Shown one piece after another: positions 5,703 through 12,126 of a stretch of 12,126 nucleotides of DNA. The DNA comes from an uncultured Senegalimassilia sp. (GTDB lineage Bacteria > Actinomycetota > Coriobacteriia > Coriobacteriales > Eggerthellaceae), in the NCBI GenBank assembly GCA_937925385.1, contig CALEWN010000167.1, positions 1 to 12,126 of the forward strand. The letters run 5' to 3'. Positions within the stretch are counted from its first letter, which is position 1; the number at the start of each line of letters is the position of its first letter. The translations under genes and the position numbers were made by a program. The notes under the pieces are model-generated. The model did not search any database, had not been told where the DNA came from, and was given only the letters and a program-made list of their open reading frames with translations.

Positions 5703-6632
5703 CCTCGCTTCCTTGTCCACGTCTTCACCTTGCATGCCGGTGGTTTTTAGTAGGTGGGCGTTGGTGGTTAGAAGGATAGCTTCTATGCCGGGAGTTTGCT
5801 CGGCGAAGGTTAGGGCTTCGTCGGCGCCCATGATGATGAGTGCGGTGGTGTAGCCGTCGGCATCGATTGACTTGTCGGCTATGACGGTTGCGGATAGCAC
5901 GTCCGTTTCCGCTGGTTTGCCCGTTCGGGGGTCCAGGATATGGTGAAGCACGCGGCCGTTGCGCATGAAGGTGCGCTCGTAGACGCCGCTAGTCACTACC
6001 GACTTCCCGCGTACGGAAACGCTGGTGAACGATGCGGCTTGCAAGCTGCCGCCCGAAGGGACGGGCGCGCGCAGGCCTACGTTCCATGCGCTGCCGTCGG
6101 GCTTGCTGCCCAAGCAGGCCACGTTGCCGCCCAAGTTGATCACACCGGTGGTTGCGCCGCGGCGTTTCAGCAGGTCAATCACCCTATCTGCGATATAGCC
6201 CTTTGCCATGCCGCCCGGGTCAATCGTTGCCTGCGGGTCGGTGATGCGCGCCCGTATCCCTTCAACCTGCACGTTGCGCCAGTCGACGTGCGCGAGCGCT
6301 TCGGCAATGGCGGCACCGTCGGGCACAATGCCGCGCCTGAAATCCCATAGGCGGCACACGCCTCCCATGGTGATGTCGAACAGCCCGCCCGTGCGCTCGC
6401 AATATCCCAGCGCAGCACGCAAAACGTCGGCAAGCTCGTCACCCACATCGATCCACTTGCCCGCCGCAGCGTTAAGCGCGAACAGCCGACTATCCGGGTT
6501 GAAGCGGCTCAGCAGCAGCTCATATCGCGCGCAAAGCGTCTCAATCTCGCGCAACCCAACCGCATCGACGTCGGCCGACACGGCACACAGGGTATCGAAC
6601 GCCTGAAACGTTACGGTACAAAGCTCGCGCAT
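5697..6632 (-). CDS. apbE: ApbE-family FAD:protein FMN transferase
   Basis: The 311-residue enzyme attaches FMN from FAD to a Thr in the SGAT-type motif of an FMN-binding domain; the likely target is the lipoprotein encoded at 9478-9969. Family motifs in order: RFNPDSRLFALN (43-54), FDITMG (85-90), IDPGGMAKGYIADR (137-150), VINLGGN (164-170), VVTSGVYERTF (212-222), HHILDPRTG (230-238) and the metal-site region DADGYTTAL (257-265). The start ATG 6632 has GGGAGGAGG six bases upstream; a longer frame to 6707 adds no domain. No signal peptide or lipobox is visible, so it appears cytoplasmic, whereas ApbE proteins serving exported substrates are commonly lipoproteins. It is the last gene of the reductase operon, 84 bases after the membrane protein gene. 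Its stop codon overlaps the mazEF -35 box. Confidence 0.93.
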   Translation of the reverse strand: MRELCTVTFQAFDTLCAVSADVDAVGLREIETLCARYELLLSRFNPDSRLFALNAAAGKWIDVGDELADVLRAALGYCERTGGLFDITMGGVCRLWDFRRGIVPDGAAIAEALAHVDWRNVQVEGIRARITDPQATIDPGGMAKGYIADRVIDLLKRRGATTGVINLGGNVACLGSKPDGSAWNVGLRAPVPSGGSLQAASFTSVSVRGKSVVTSGVYERTFMRNGRVLHHILDPRTGKPAETDVLSATVIADKSIDADGYTTALIIMGADEALTFAEQTPGIEAILLTTNAHLLKTTGMQGEDVDKEARL

Positions 6633-6716
6633 GCCGCGCCTCCTCCCAAAACCACGATTCGCAAACCAGCAATCACCCGCCGCGTAAGCTGGGTGCCAGC
6701 CAAACAAACCTTACAG

Positions 6717-7598
6717 TTATGCGGGCTGCAGGGTTTGCGCAAGCAGGTCAAATCTCGCGCGTTGATCGCGGGGCAGCACATCCCCGTCCCGGTCCAGCAC
6801 CGTGCCGCTGGCAAGCTGGCCGCTGCTGTTGTACAGGTGGCGGTTGAAGGCGGAGGACGCCCAGCTGCCGCCGTCCAGGAAGTATTTCACCAGGAAGAAT
6901 CCCAGGCCCGCCGCCAGCAGCAGCGCCACGTTCACCACGCAATCCACCGCCAGCAGGCCGCCCACGGCCGCCACGTTCGGGCTGGCCGTATTGATGGCCG
7001 CGAACGTGAGCACCGTCAGCACCATGACCACGGCGCCGCACGCGGCCGCCGCACCCACCAGGTTCCAGCTCGCACGCCCGCCGGCACGCGAGATGCACGC
7101 GCACATGACCTGCGAAGCCGCACCCAGAAGCGTGCCCAGAAACGCCGTGAAGCACACCGCCGCCAGCACCAGCGCACCCGCACCCGGCAGCTTGCTGCTC
7201 ATGGAGCCCACCTGCACGCCGCTCAAAATGCCGCTGGTAACCACCAACAGGCACACCAGCGATACCGCCGCCGCGGCCCAGCCCCACAAAAACGCCGCCG
7301 CCGGCCTGCCGGCGCCCTCGACGCCCTTCGCGAACAGTGCCGCCTGCAGCACCGCGCCGGCCGCCGACACCATCAGCGTGAGCGCCGCCGCGAACAGGAA
7401 CGCCACAAACGCCGAGCCGGTCAAGATCGAGCAGATCACGTCGAGCATGGGCACGCCCGACGCCGAGATGTAGTCGTACGCCAGCCATCCGGCGGCGTCC
7501 ATCACCGCAAGCCCGATGCGGGCAAGCAGCGCCACCACCAGCGCGATGGCGAACAAGATGGCGTACGGTCGCGCCATCGTGCGCATGGAATCCTTCAT
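6717..7598 (-). CDS. Polytopic membrane protein, function unknown
   Basis: The 293-residue protein has six or seven predicted membrane helices, roughly residues 9-33, 52-89 (probably two), 102-127, 140-167, 179-203 and 217-240. A hydrophilic tail of about 50 residues follows. Only one His is present, so it is unlikely to bind b- or c-type heme. The start of the tail, FNRHLYNSSGQLASG then VLDRDGDVL (251-275), resembles the segment just after the membrane anchor of class B penicillin-binding proteins (the DRNG-type motif), but no transpeptidase follows. ATG 7598 is preferred (AAGGGG ten bases upstream); GTG 7607 is too close to that site. It follows the reductase gene by 18 bases, so it is in the operon. 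It could be a membrane partner, a transporter, or a degenerate cell-wall protein; I cannot decide. Confidence 0.8.
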   Translation of the reverse strand: MKDSMRTMARPYAILFAIALVVALLARIGLAVMDAAGWLAYDYISASGVPMLDVICSILTGSAFVAFLFAAALTLMVSAAGAVLQAALFAKGVEGAGRPAAAFLWGWAAAAVSLVCLLVVTSGILSGVQVGSMSSKLPGAGALVLAAVCFTAFLGTLLGAASQVMCACISRAGGRASWNLVGAAAACGAVVMVLTVLTFAAINTASPNVAAVGGLLAVDCVVNVALLLAAGLGFFLVKYFLDGGSWASSAFNRHLYNSSGQLASGTVLDRDGDVLPRDQRARFDLLAQTLQPA

Positions 7599-7616
7599 TT
7601 CCGTCACGCCCCTTCC

Positions 7617-9464
7617 CTACTTCGCGCCTTGCAATTCGTGCTCCACGGCCGAGGTGCCGCACAGGTACCCGCCGCAAAACGCCAGCCCCACGTCGCCCAT
7701 GAGCGAGCCCAGAATCGGGTCGCCGATGTAGCTGTTCTCGCCGCACGCGCCGCCGGCGGTGTGCCAGCCGGCGTACAAACCGGGGATGACCAGGCCGTTC
7801 GTTCCCACAACCTGCATCTGGTCGTTGATCAGCAGGCCGGCCTTCGTGCCGTACAGGTTGCCGCCGATGCGGCAGCCGTAGAACGGCGGCTTCACGATGG
7901 CGTGCAGCCACTCGGGCGGCATGGGGTACATGAAGTCGTCCTCGCCGCGCTCGCAACACTCGTTCCACTTCGCCACCGCCTCGGTGAGCACGCCGGGCGC
8001 GAAGCCCAGATCGGCCTCCAGCTCCTCAAGCGTGTCGCGGCGCTTGAGCACGTCGGCGTCGATGGCGTCCTGCACGCCGTGATGCCAATCGCGGTAATGC
8101 TCGGGCACCTTGTCGATCTGCTCCAGGTCGGGCGTGATGAGCTTGCGGCAATGCTCCTGCGCAAACCCCGCCAGGTGATCCTCGTAATCGGCGTCGAAGA
8201 TGATGTAGCTGCGATGCCCCGGAGGCGTCATCTGGATGGTGGCCAGGTCGCCCAGGGCGTAGATGGCGTTCGCGCCGTCCTCGGCCACGCGGCTGTCCAT
8301 ATAGCGAAGGCGGTTGCCGCAACGGTCGATGGTCAGCCACGGCTGGCGCGAGAGCTGCGTCATGCCGTCGTACAGGAAGCGCGCCCACTGGCCGCCTTCG
8401 GCCTGCCAGTCAACGCCGCCGTCGAAGCTGGCCGAGCTGTTGAACCCCGACACATCGGCGCCCGCGCCCAGGCCCATGCGGAAGCACTCGCCCGTTTCGC
8501 CGCCCACCAGGTAGCTCGATGCGCAGCCCATGGCCGCCGTGGGGATGTATTTCTCCAGCAGCGCCTTGTTGTTGCAGAAGCCGCCGGCCGTCAGGATGAC
8601 GGCGCCCTTGGCGTGGATGTACACCTCACGGTCGAAATCCTCGCGCGCCACCAGGCCCACAATGCGCCCCGAATCGTCGCGCACGAGCGCCGTTGCCGGG
8701 CACTGGAACTTGTAGCGCACGCCGTTTCTCTGCCCGAAGGCGAACATGGCGTCGGTGGCGTCCTTCATCTTCAGTACGTGATGGTCGAGCGTGGCGTTCT
8801 TCGGCGCCACGTACACGGGCACCTCGCCCAAACGCCAGCGCACGCCGCAGTCGGCCATCCAGTCCAGGCTTTTGCCGCCTTCGCTGGCGATCTTATAGAT
8901 GAGCTTCGGGTCGGCCGCGTAATGATACTCGTCCATGGCCCAATCGGTCAGCGCCTGCGCGTCAAAGGGGTAGCTGGGGAAGGCGAAGTGCTTCTTGTTC
9001 TGGCCGGAATACCCGCCCAGGATGCCGCACATGCCCGCGGATTGCGCGTTGCCGCCGTGCAAACCCAGCGCCTCCACGCAGATGACGTCGGCGCCCAGCT
9101 CAGCCGCACGCGCGGCCGCGTTCAGCCCGCCGCCGCCCGCGCCCACCACGCACACGTCGCACTCGTAGTCCCACGTTTCGGGGACCGCGCGCGGGGCGAT
9201 GGGCGTGGCGTCGTTTGCCGGGAACGCTGCGGCGTTGTGCTCACGATACGTGCCGTCCGTGCCGCTGCCGTTGGTGGCGGCGCTGTCGGGCACGGCGACG
9301 TTTTTCGAGCCGTGGGCCGCCCAATCGCCGATGACGCCCTGCTCCACAGCCAGCGCCGCCGCGGGCATGGCCGCCGTCGCCGCCGTGCCGCCCACTACGG
9401 CGCAAGCGGCGCTGAGAAAGCCGCGTCGCGTGATGCCGCGCGCTTCGCTATCATGCTTGCTCAT
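7617..9464 (-). CDS. Tat-exported FAD-dependent reductase (fumarate reductase / flavocytochrome c flavoprotein family)
   Basis: The 615-residue enzyme begins with a Tat signal (TRRGFLSA, 12-19, then an Ala-rich stretch), so it should be folded with FAD before export. The dinucleotide-binding motif VVGAGGGGLNAA lies at 106-117, and the second FAD motifs are LTAGGFCNN (291-299) and IPGLYAGWHTAGG (560-572). Family members reduce organic acceptors outside the cytoplasmic membrane. By alignment from memory with Shewanella fumarate reductase Fcc3, the proton-donating Arg (R402) corresponds to R392. The substrate carboxylate ligands H504 and R544 fall at YGCRIGG and ENSYIGD and appear absent, so fumarate is an unlikely substrate. 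No heme or FMN-binding domain is fused; those functions are supplied by the two genes upstream. GGGGAGG precedes ATG 9464. Thirteen bases separate it from the FMN-binding lipoprotein gene. Substrate unknown. Confidence 0.93.
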   Translation of the reverse strand: MSKHDSEARGITRRGFLSAACAVVGGTAATAAMPAAALAVEQGVIGDWAAHGSKNVAVPDSAATNGSGTDGTYREHNAAAFPANDATPIAPRAVPETWDYECDVCVVGAGGGGLNAAARAAELGADVICVEALGLHGGNAQSAGMCGILGGYSGQNKKHFAFPSYPFDAQALTDWAMDEYHYAADPKLIYKIASEGGKSLDWMADCGVRWRLGEVPVYVAPKNATLDHHVLKMKDATDAMFAFGQRNGVRYKFQCPATALVRDDSGRIVGLVAREDFDREVYIHAKGAVILTAGGFCNNKALLEKYIPTAAMGCASSYLVGGETGECFRMGLGAGADVSGFNSSASFDGGVDWQAEGGQWARFLYDGMTQLSRQPWLTIDRCGNRLRYMDSRVAEDGANAIYALGDLATIQMTPPGHRSYIIFDADYEDHLAGFAQEHCRKLITPDLEQIDKVPEHYRDWHHGVQDAIDADVLKRRDTLEELEADLGFAPGVLTEAVAKWNECCERGEDDFMYPMPPEWLHAIVKPPFYGCRIGGNLYGTKAGLLINDQMQVVGTNGLVIPGLYAGWHTAGGACGENSYIGDPILGSLMGDVGLAFCGGYLCGTSAVEHELQGAK

Positions 9465-9477
9465 GTCCTCCCCTTTC

Positions 9478-9969
9478 CTAGTTGCCCGATTTCGCCTGGT
9501 CGGCGGGCGTATCCGCCGCCTGAGCCAGGGCGTCGTCGACGGCCTGCTTCACGCCCGCGGTGGTGATGGTGGCCCCGCTGACGGTGTCGATATCCGAGCC
9601 CTGCGCGGCCTCGATCATCTTGGCGAAGGTTCCGTCGCGCACCGCCTCGAAGCCGCCGACGCTTTGCGTCTCGCCGTCCTGAGCGGTTTCCAGGCACGTG
9701 ATGCGGTTGTCGTCGACCAGGAGCGTAACGGTCACGTTGCCGGCCATGGCCTTGCCCGTGCCCGTGTACACCCCGTCACGCAACGGCGTGTCGCACTTCT
9801 TGACCGGGTCGATTTGCACCATCGCGTCCCACGGATCGTCGGCGTGCATGGCCAGCTGCTCGGCGCTTGCGGCGTCTTTGGACCCCGAACCCTCGAACGA
9901 TGCGCCGCAACCCGAAAGCCCCAGCACAAGCGCCGTCGCGCCGCAGGCCGCTGCTGTCGTCTTCCTCAT
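9478..9969 (-). CDS. FMN-binding domain lipoprotein
   Basis: The 163-residue protein has a lipoprotein signal ending LSGC (18-21, lipidated Cys21), then a linker and an FMN_bind domain. The covalent flavinylation motif DTVSGATITT (128-137) has Thr134 as the expected FMN attachment site. DGVYTGTGKAMAGNVTVTLLV (65-85) is the usual start of the domain. It should sit on the outer face of the membrane and relay electrons from the cytochrome c encoded upstream to the FAD reductase encoded downstream. ApbE at the end of the operon is the obvious modifying enzyme. ATG 9969 is preceded by AAGGAAGGA five bases away. Domain length and motif spacing look normal and intact. Confidence 0.93.
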   Translation of the reverse strand: MRKTTAAACGATALVLGLSGCGASFEGSGSKDAASAEQLAMHADDPWDAMVQIDPVKKCDTPLRDGVYTGTGKAMAGNVTVTLLVDDNRITCLETAQDGETQSVGGFEAVRDGTFAKMIEAAQGSDIDTVSGATITTAGVKQAVDDALAQAADTPADQAKSGN

Positions 9970-10023
9970 GTCGGTCCTTCCTTTCCGAAACCGGCTTGCC
10001 CGAATACGGCAAGCGGATCTGCG

Positions 10024-10605
10024 CTACTTGGCCGGGCTGTTCCAGCCTTCCGGCACCTTCCAGCTATGGCACGTGTTGCAGTACATGACCGACTGGCCGT
10101 GCACGCTATGGCAGTTGCTGCAATCGATGGCCTCGCCCTGGTGCGACCTGTGCGGGTTCACGCCCGCCTGACCGCCCCAGTCCTCGGTGGCGGCCACCAC
10201 GTCGTTCCAGTCGTGGCACCCGGCGGTCGCGCACTGCTGCTTGTCCGCGGTGATCAGCTGCGGCGCCAAGCTGCCGTCGGCGTTCGTCTCAAACGACCCG
10301 GAAACCCATGCCATTCCCTCGTTGACCTGGGCCTCGAGCGTTGCCTCGTGGCACTGCAGGCACGTGACGCCCTCCTGCTGATGCGCCACGGCCAGCTGCG
10401 CGTGGGCCGCATCGCCATTGCCGTAGTAGCCGTCCACGTAGTAGTCCATGGGCTCGTGGCAGATCGCGTTGCAGAAACTGGGCTGGTTATGCCACACGTA
10501 GAACCCGCCGCCGGCGCACACGAGCACCACGGCCACCACCGCGCACACGATGGGAGCCCGGCGGCGCTTGCCACCCTTCGCCTTCGCCTGTTCGTTCGTC
10601 TCCAT
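10024..10605 (-). CDS. Membrane-anchored multiheme cytochrome c (five heme motifs)
   Basis: The 193-residue protein has a Lys/Arg-rich N-terminus, one membrane anchor (about 17-38) and an extracytoplasmic domain. Five heme-binding motifs are visible: CNAICH (45-50, CX3CH), CLQCH (82-86), CATAGCH (125-131, CX4CH), CSNCH (162-166) and CNTCH (176-180). The anchor-plus-small-multiheme layout is that of NapC/NrfH-type quinol dehydrogenases. It probably takes electrons from menaquinol and passes them to the FMN lipoprotein and FAD reductase of the same operon. It is comparable in layout to Cgr1 beside Cgr2 in Eggerthella lenta, but I do not claim the same substrate. ATG 10605 is preferred, with AGGAGG five bases upstream; an adjacent GTG at 10608 is possible. 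It is the first gene of the operon. Confidence 0.92.
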   Translation of the reverse strand: METNEQAKAKGGKRRRAPIVCAVVAVVLVCAGGGFYVWHNQPSFCNAICHEPMDYYVDGYYGNGDAAHAQLAVAHQQEGVTCLQCHEATLEAQVNEGMAWVSGSFETNADGSLAPQLITADKQQCATAGCHDWNDVVAATEDWGGQAGVNPHRSHQGEAIDCSNCHSVHGQSVMYCNTCHSWKVPEGWNSPAK

Positions 10606-10662
10606 CACGCCCTCCTTTCACACTTGCATGCTTTTCGTTGCACCTGTGAACGTGATGGCCGC

Positions 10663-10671
10663 ATAATAGCA
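10663..10671 (-). promoter_or_regulatory. Candidate extended -10 promoter of the reductase operon
   Basis: The minus strand reads TGCTATTAT, an extended -10 (TGN-TATTAT). No good -35 lies 17 bases upstream, which suits an activator-dependent or extended -10 promoter. The predicted transcript would have a leader of about 50 bases before the cytochrome start codon. Confidence 0.5.
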
Positions 10672-10714
10672 AGATTTCTCCATCAAATGTTTGACGTTTC
10701 TGCAAATGTGTTCA

Positions 10715-10744
10715 TTGACGCTGCGTCAACGCACCCCGTATGCT
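10715..10744 (+). promoter_or_regulatory. tetR promoter with palindromic operator
   Basis: TTGACGC-T-GCGTCAA (10715-10729) is a perfect 15-bp palindrome of the size TetR-family proteins bind. Its left arm doubles as a plus-strand -35 (TTGACG 10715-10720), followed after 18 bases by TATGCT (10739-10744), so binding would repress tetR itself. A further TTGACG half-site lies at 10691-10696, close to the -35 region of the divergent operon. One regulator could therefore control both directions. Confidence 0.72.
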
Positions 10745-10957
10745 ATGCCCATCGCAAGTACCCGAGGGGAACGGGAAACGCGATGAGCGCCAAGGGGAAA
10801 ACAAAGCGCGCACCTGGGGAAACGCCCGCACGTCGCGGACGCGCACCCGGGAAATCGCGAAACGCGCGCAGCAACACGTGCCCCAAAGGGCACAGGGAAC
10901 GCAATGCGCGCGGCGCGCAACGACGCAGCAAACGCGCACCAAGGGGAGGTGGCACGG

Positions 10958-11545
10958 ATGAGCGACGAAAGGCGGCAGCAGATCGTCGACGCGGCGCGGC
11001 AGCTCTACGAGGAGCAGGGCCTGTCCGCCACAACGGTGAAGGACATCAGCGAACGCTGCGGCGTGGCGCGGTCGCTGTTCTACCACTACTTCCGCGACAA
11101 GCAGGAGGTCACATCCGCGGTCATCGACGACTTCGTGAACGACTACATCGAGTCGCTGCAGTTCTGGAACGAGCAGCGCACCCCCGGCGATATTGAGGGC
11201 AGCCTGGCGGGCGTGGTCACCGTTATGCGCGTAGGCGTCTTCGAACACTCCAGCTTCCGCCGCGCGCTCGACACGCACGAGAACGCGTCGCTGTACCTGG
11301 AGTTCATCAACCGCGTGGCCGACCGCATGGCCGCCTACTTCGTGGAAACCACCGTGCAGGACTACGCGCAAAACCACCCCATCGACATCGACCACGTCTA
11401 CGAGACGTTCTACATACTGATCATGGGCATCTGCGGCTACGTGCGAACGCACCGCGACGCGCCCGACGAGGTGCTGTGCGACATCATCGCGCAAACGCTT
11501 CACATGGAGCGCGAAACTGTGCGAAAACCGGTGCAAACCGGTTAA
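10958..11545 (+). CDS. TetR/AcrR-family transcriptional regulator
   Basis: The 195-residue regulator has the classic N-terminal TetR helix-turn-helix: RRQQIVDAARQLYEEQG (5-21), then TTVKDISERCGVARSLFYHY (25-44) and FRDKQEV. The remaining 145 residues are the helical ligand-binding and dimer domain, which does not reveal the ligand. It is transcribed away from the reductase operon and probably senses the reductase substrate or a related compound. The start ATG 10958 has AAGGGGAGG about eight bases upstream; the frame extends to 10904 without another ribosome site. A palindrome at its own promoter suggests autoregulation. The DUF5692-like gene follows 126 bases downstream on the same strand. 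Confidence 0.93.
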   Translation: MSDERRQQIVDAARQLYEEQGLSATTVKDISERCGVARSLFYHYFRDKQEVTSAVIDDFVNDYIESLQFWNEQRTPGDIEGSLAGVVTVMRVGVFEHSSFRRALDTHENASLYLEFINRVADRMAAYFVETTVQDYAQNHPIDIDHVYETFYILIMGICGYVRTHRDAPDEVLCDIIAQTLHMERETVRKPVQTG

Positions 11546-11589
11546 CGGTTACCAGCCAACACAGGGAACAACCAGGTAAAACGCCTGGT
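11526..11589 (+). repeat. Two small hairpins at the 3' end of tetR
   Basis: AACCGG (11526-11531) pairs with CCGGTT (11538-11543) across the last codons of tetR. ACCAGG (11571-11576) pairs with CCTGGT (11584-11589) just downstream. Neither is followed by a T-run, so termination is not supported; they may be processing or attenuation structures between tetR and the next gene. Confidence 0.45.
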
Positions 11590-11671
11590 GAAAGGGGCAT
11601 CGCATGCGGCCCCGGGCATCGTACGCCCGAAACGCCGGATGCGAGAGCGTATCGACTCAAGGGAGGTCATC

Positions 11672-12126
11672 ATGTTGTTCCAAGTCTACGGCGACACCGC
11701 CGTCTACCAGTGGATCGGATGGGTGGTGGTTTTTCTGGCTCTCATCGGGTTCAACGAGGTCGCACGCCGCACGAAGGCCGGCGGCATCACCTGCTTTCTG
11801 GTGATCCCCGCCATCCTGACCGGCTACTTCATCGCCATCTACGCCGGCGCCGCCGCCGGTGCCGACTGGGCGCTGAACAACCCGACGTACCTGTACATGA
11901 ACAGCTGGTTCCACTATGCGAAGCTCTACGCGGCAACCGCCGGATGCATCGGCTTCATGATCTTGAAATACCACTGGGGCAAGCTAGGCAACGCCGAGTG
12001 GTTCAAGTGCTTCCCGTTCGTGATCGTGGCCATCAACATCCTGATCGCCGTGGTCAGCGACTTCGAAAGTGCCGTGCGCGCGTTCGGCACCACGTGGGTG
12101 TCCTCCGAAGGCGTCACCCTGTACGG
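11672..12126 (+). CDS. DUF5692-like membrane protein, 3' end outside the window
   Basis: The frame opens at ATG 11672, with GGGAGG five bases upstream, and runs off the window after 151 complete codons without a stop. Membrane helices are visible at about 13-27 (WIGWVVVFLALIGF), 39-61, 82-98 and 113-127. Distinctive stretches are NNPTYLYMNSWFHYAKLYAA (69-88) and VIVAINILIAVVSDFESA (115-132). I recognise these as the DUF5692 family from memory, unverified; its function is not known to me. It lies in the same orientation as tetR, whose regulator may control it. It could be a transporter or an integral partner for the substrate of the neighbouring reductase. Confidence 0.82.
   Translation, partial: MLFQVYGDTAVYQWIGWVVVFLALIGFNEVARRTKAGGITCFLVIPAILTGYFIAIYAGAAAGADWALNNPTYLYMNSWFHYAKLYAATAGCIGFMILKYHWGKLGNAEWFKCFPFVIVAINILIAVVSDFESAVRAFGTTWVSSEGVTLY

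Larger units (their letters stand above)
10609..10957. other. Divergent control region and long tetR leader
   Basis: No gene is seen in this 349-base interval. The left part (10609-10745) carries promoters in both directions and a perfect TetR-type palindrome. The right part (10746-10957) is a purine-rich, repetitive untranslated leader of about 200 bases. It has four near-copies of the sequence around the tetR ribosome site and a small GC-rich hairpin (GTGCCC 10878-10883 with GGGCAC 10888-10893). Confidence 0.65.

Noticed and set aside
6693..9566. Very long open plus-strand frame (957 codons) opposite the reductase and membrane protein
   Set aside because: It is an antisense shadow created by GC-rich codon bias. 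The translation is Arg/His/Ala-rich with no motifs, while the minus strand encodes clear families over the same bases.
9199..11196. Another long plus-strand open frame crossing several minus-strand genes and overlapping tetR out of frame
   Set aside because: It overlaps four well-supported genes and has low-complexity translation and no ribosome site.
1..12126. CRISPR arrays, tRNA or rRNA genes, insertion sequences
   Set aside because: I saw no regularly spaced repeats, no tRNA-like cloverleaf, no rRNA sequence and no transposase in the window.

Overview
The window looks like chromosomal DNA of a high-GC anaerobic actinobacterium, most likely class Coriobacteriia, family Eggerthellaceae (the Eggerthella/Gordonibacter/Slackia type). 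The reasons are the GC-rich codon use, a Tat-exported FAD reductase next to a multiheme cytochrome c and an FMN-binding lipoprotein, a divergent TetR regulator, and a membrane protein I recognise as DUF5692-like. The assignment is inference from gene content; no rRNA or tRNA is present to confirm it.

Left part (1-2570): the last 44 codons of an unidentified gene end at a strong intrinsic terminator. Next comes a Tat-exported, possibly wall-anchored 5'-nucleotidase of 666 codons (328-2325). Its frame is intact except for one in-frame TAG at 955-957, so it is annotated as a pseudogene or readthrough candidate. A non-coding stretch full of nested inverted repeats and a direct repeat follows.

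SOS module (2571-4529): a small protein on the minus strand and a plus-strand Y-family DNA polymerase are transcribed away from each other. A perfect 16-bp LexA-type palindrome (2917-2932) lies between them, and a YolD-like gene overlaps the polymerase 3' end. This is a compact damage-inducible translesion unit.

Convergent gap and toxin-antitoxin insert (4530-5702): the gap holds a perfect 22-bp palindrome and an orphan terminator preceded by a GNRA-capped hairpin. It also holds a 26-bp near-copy of the apbE 3' end. The mazEF cassette, with its own promoter and operator, sits between this copy and the real apbE 3' end, which suggests it was inserted there.

Reductase operon (5697-10605, minus strand), in transcription order: membrane-anchored cytochrome c with five heme-binding motifs; FMN-binding lipoprotein with a flavinylation motif; Tat-exported FAD-dependent reductase; polytopic membrane protein of unknown role; ApbE flavin transferase. 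The natural model is an extracytoplasmic respiratory chain, quinol to cytochrome to covalent FMN to FAD reductase to an organic acceptor, with ApbE attaching the FMN. By remembered comparison with fumarate reductases, the reductase lacks two carboxylate-binding residues, so its substrate is probably not fumarate and is unknown.

Right part (10609-12126): a divergent control region with a perfect TTGACGC-T-GCGTCAA palindrome, a long repetitive leader, a TetR-family regulator, and a DUF5692-like membrane protein running off the end.
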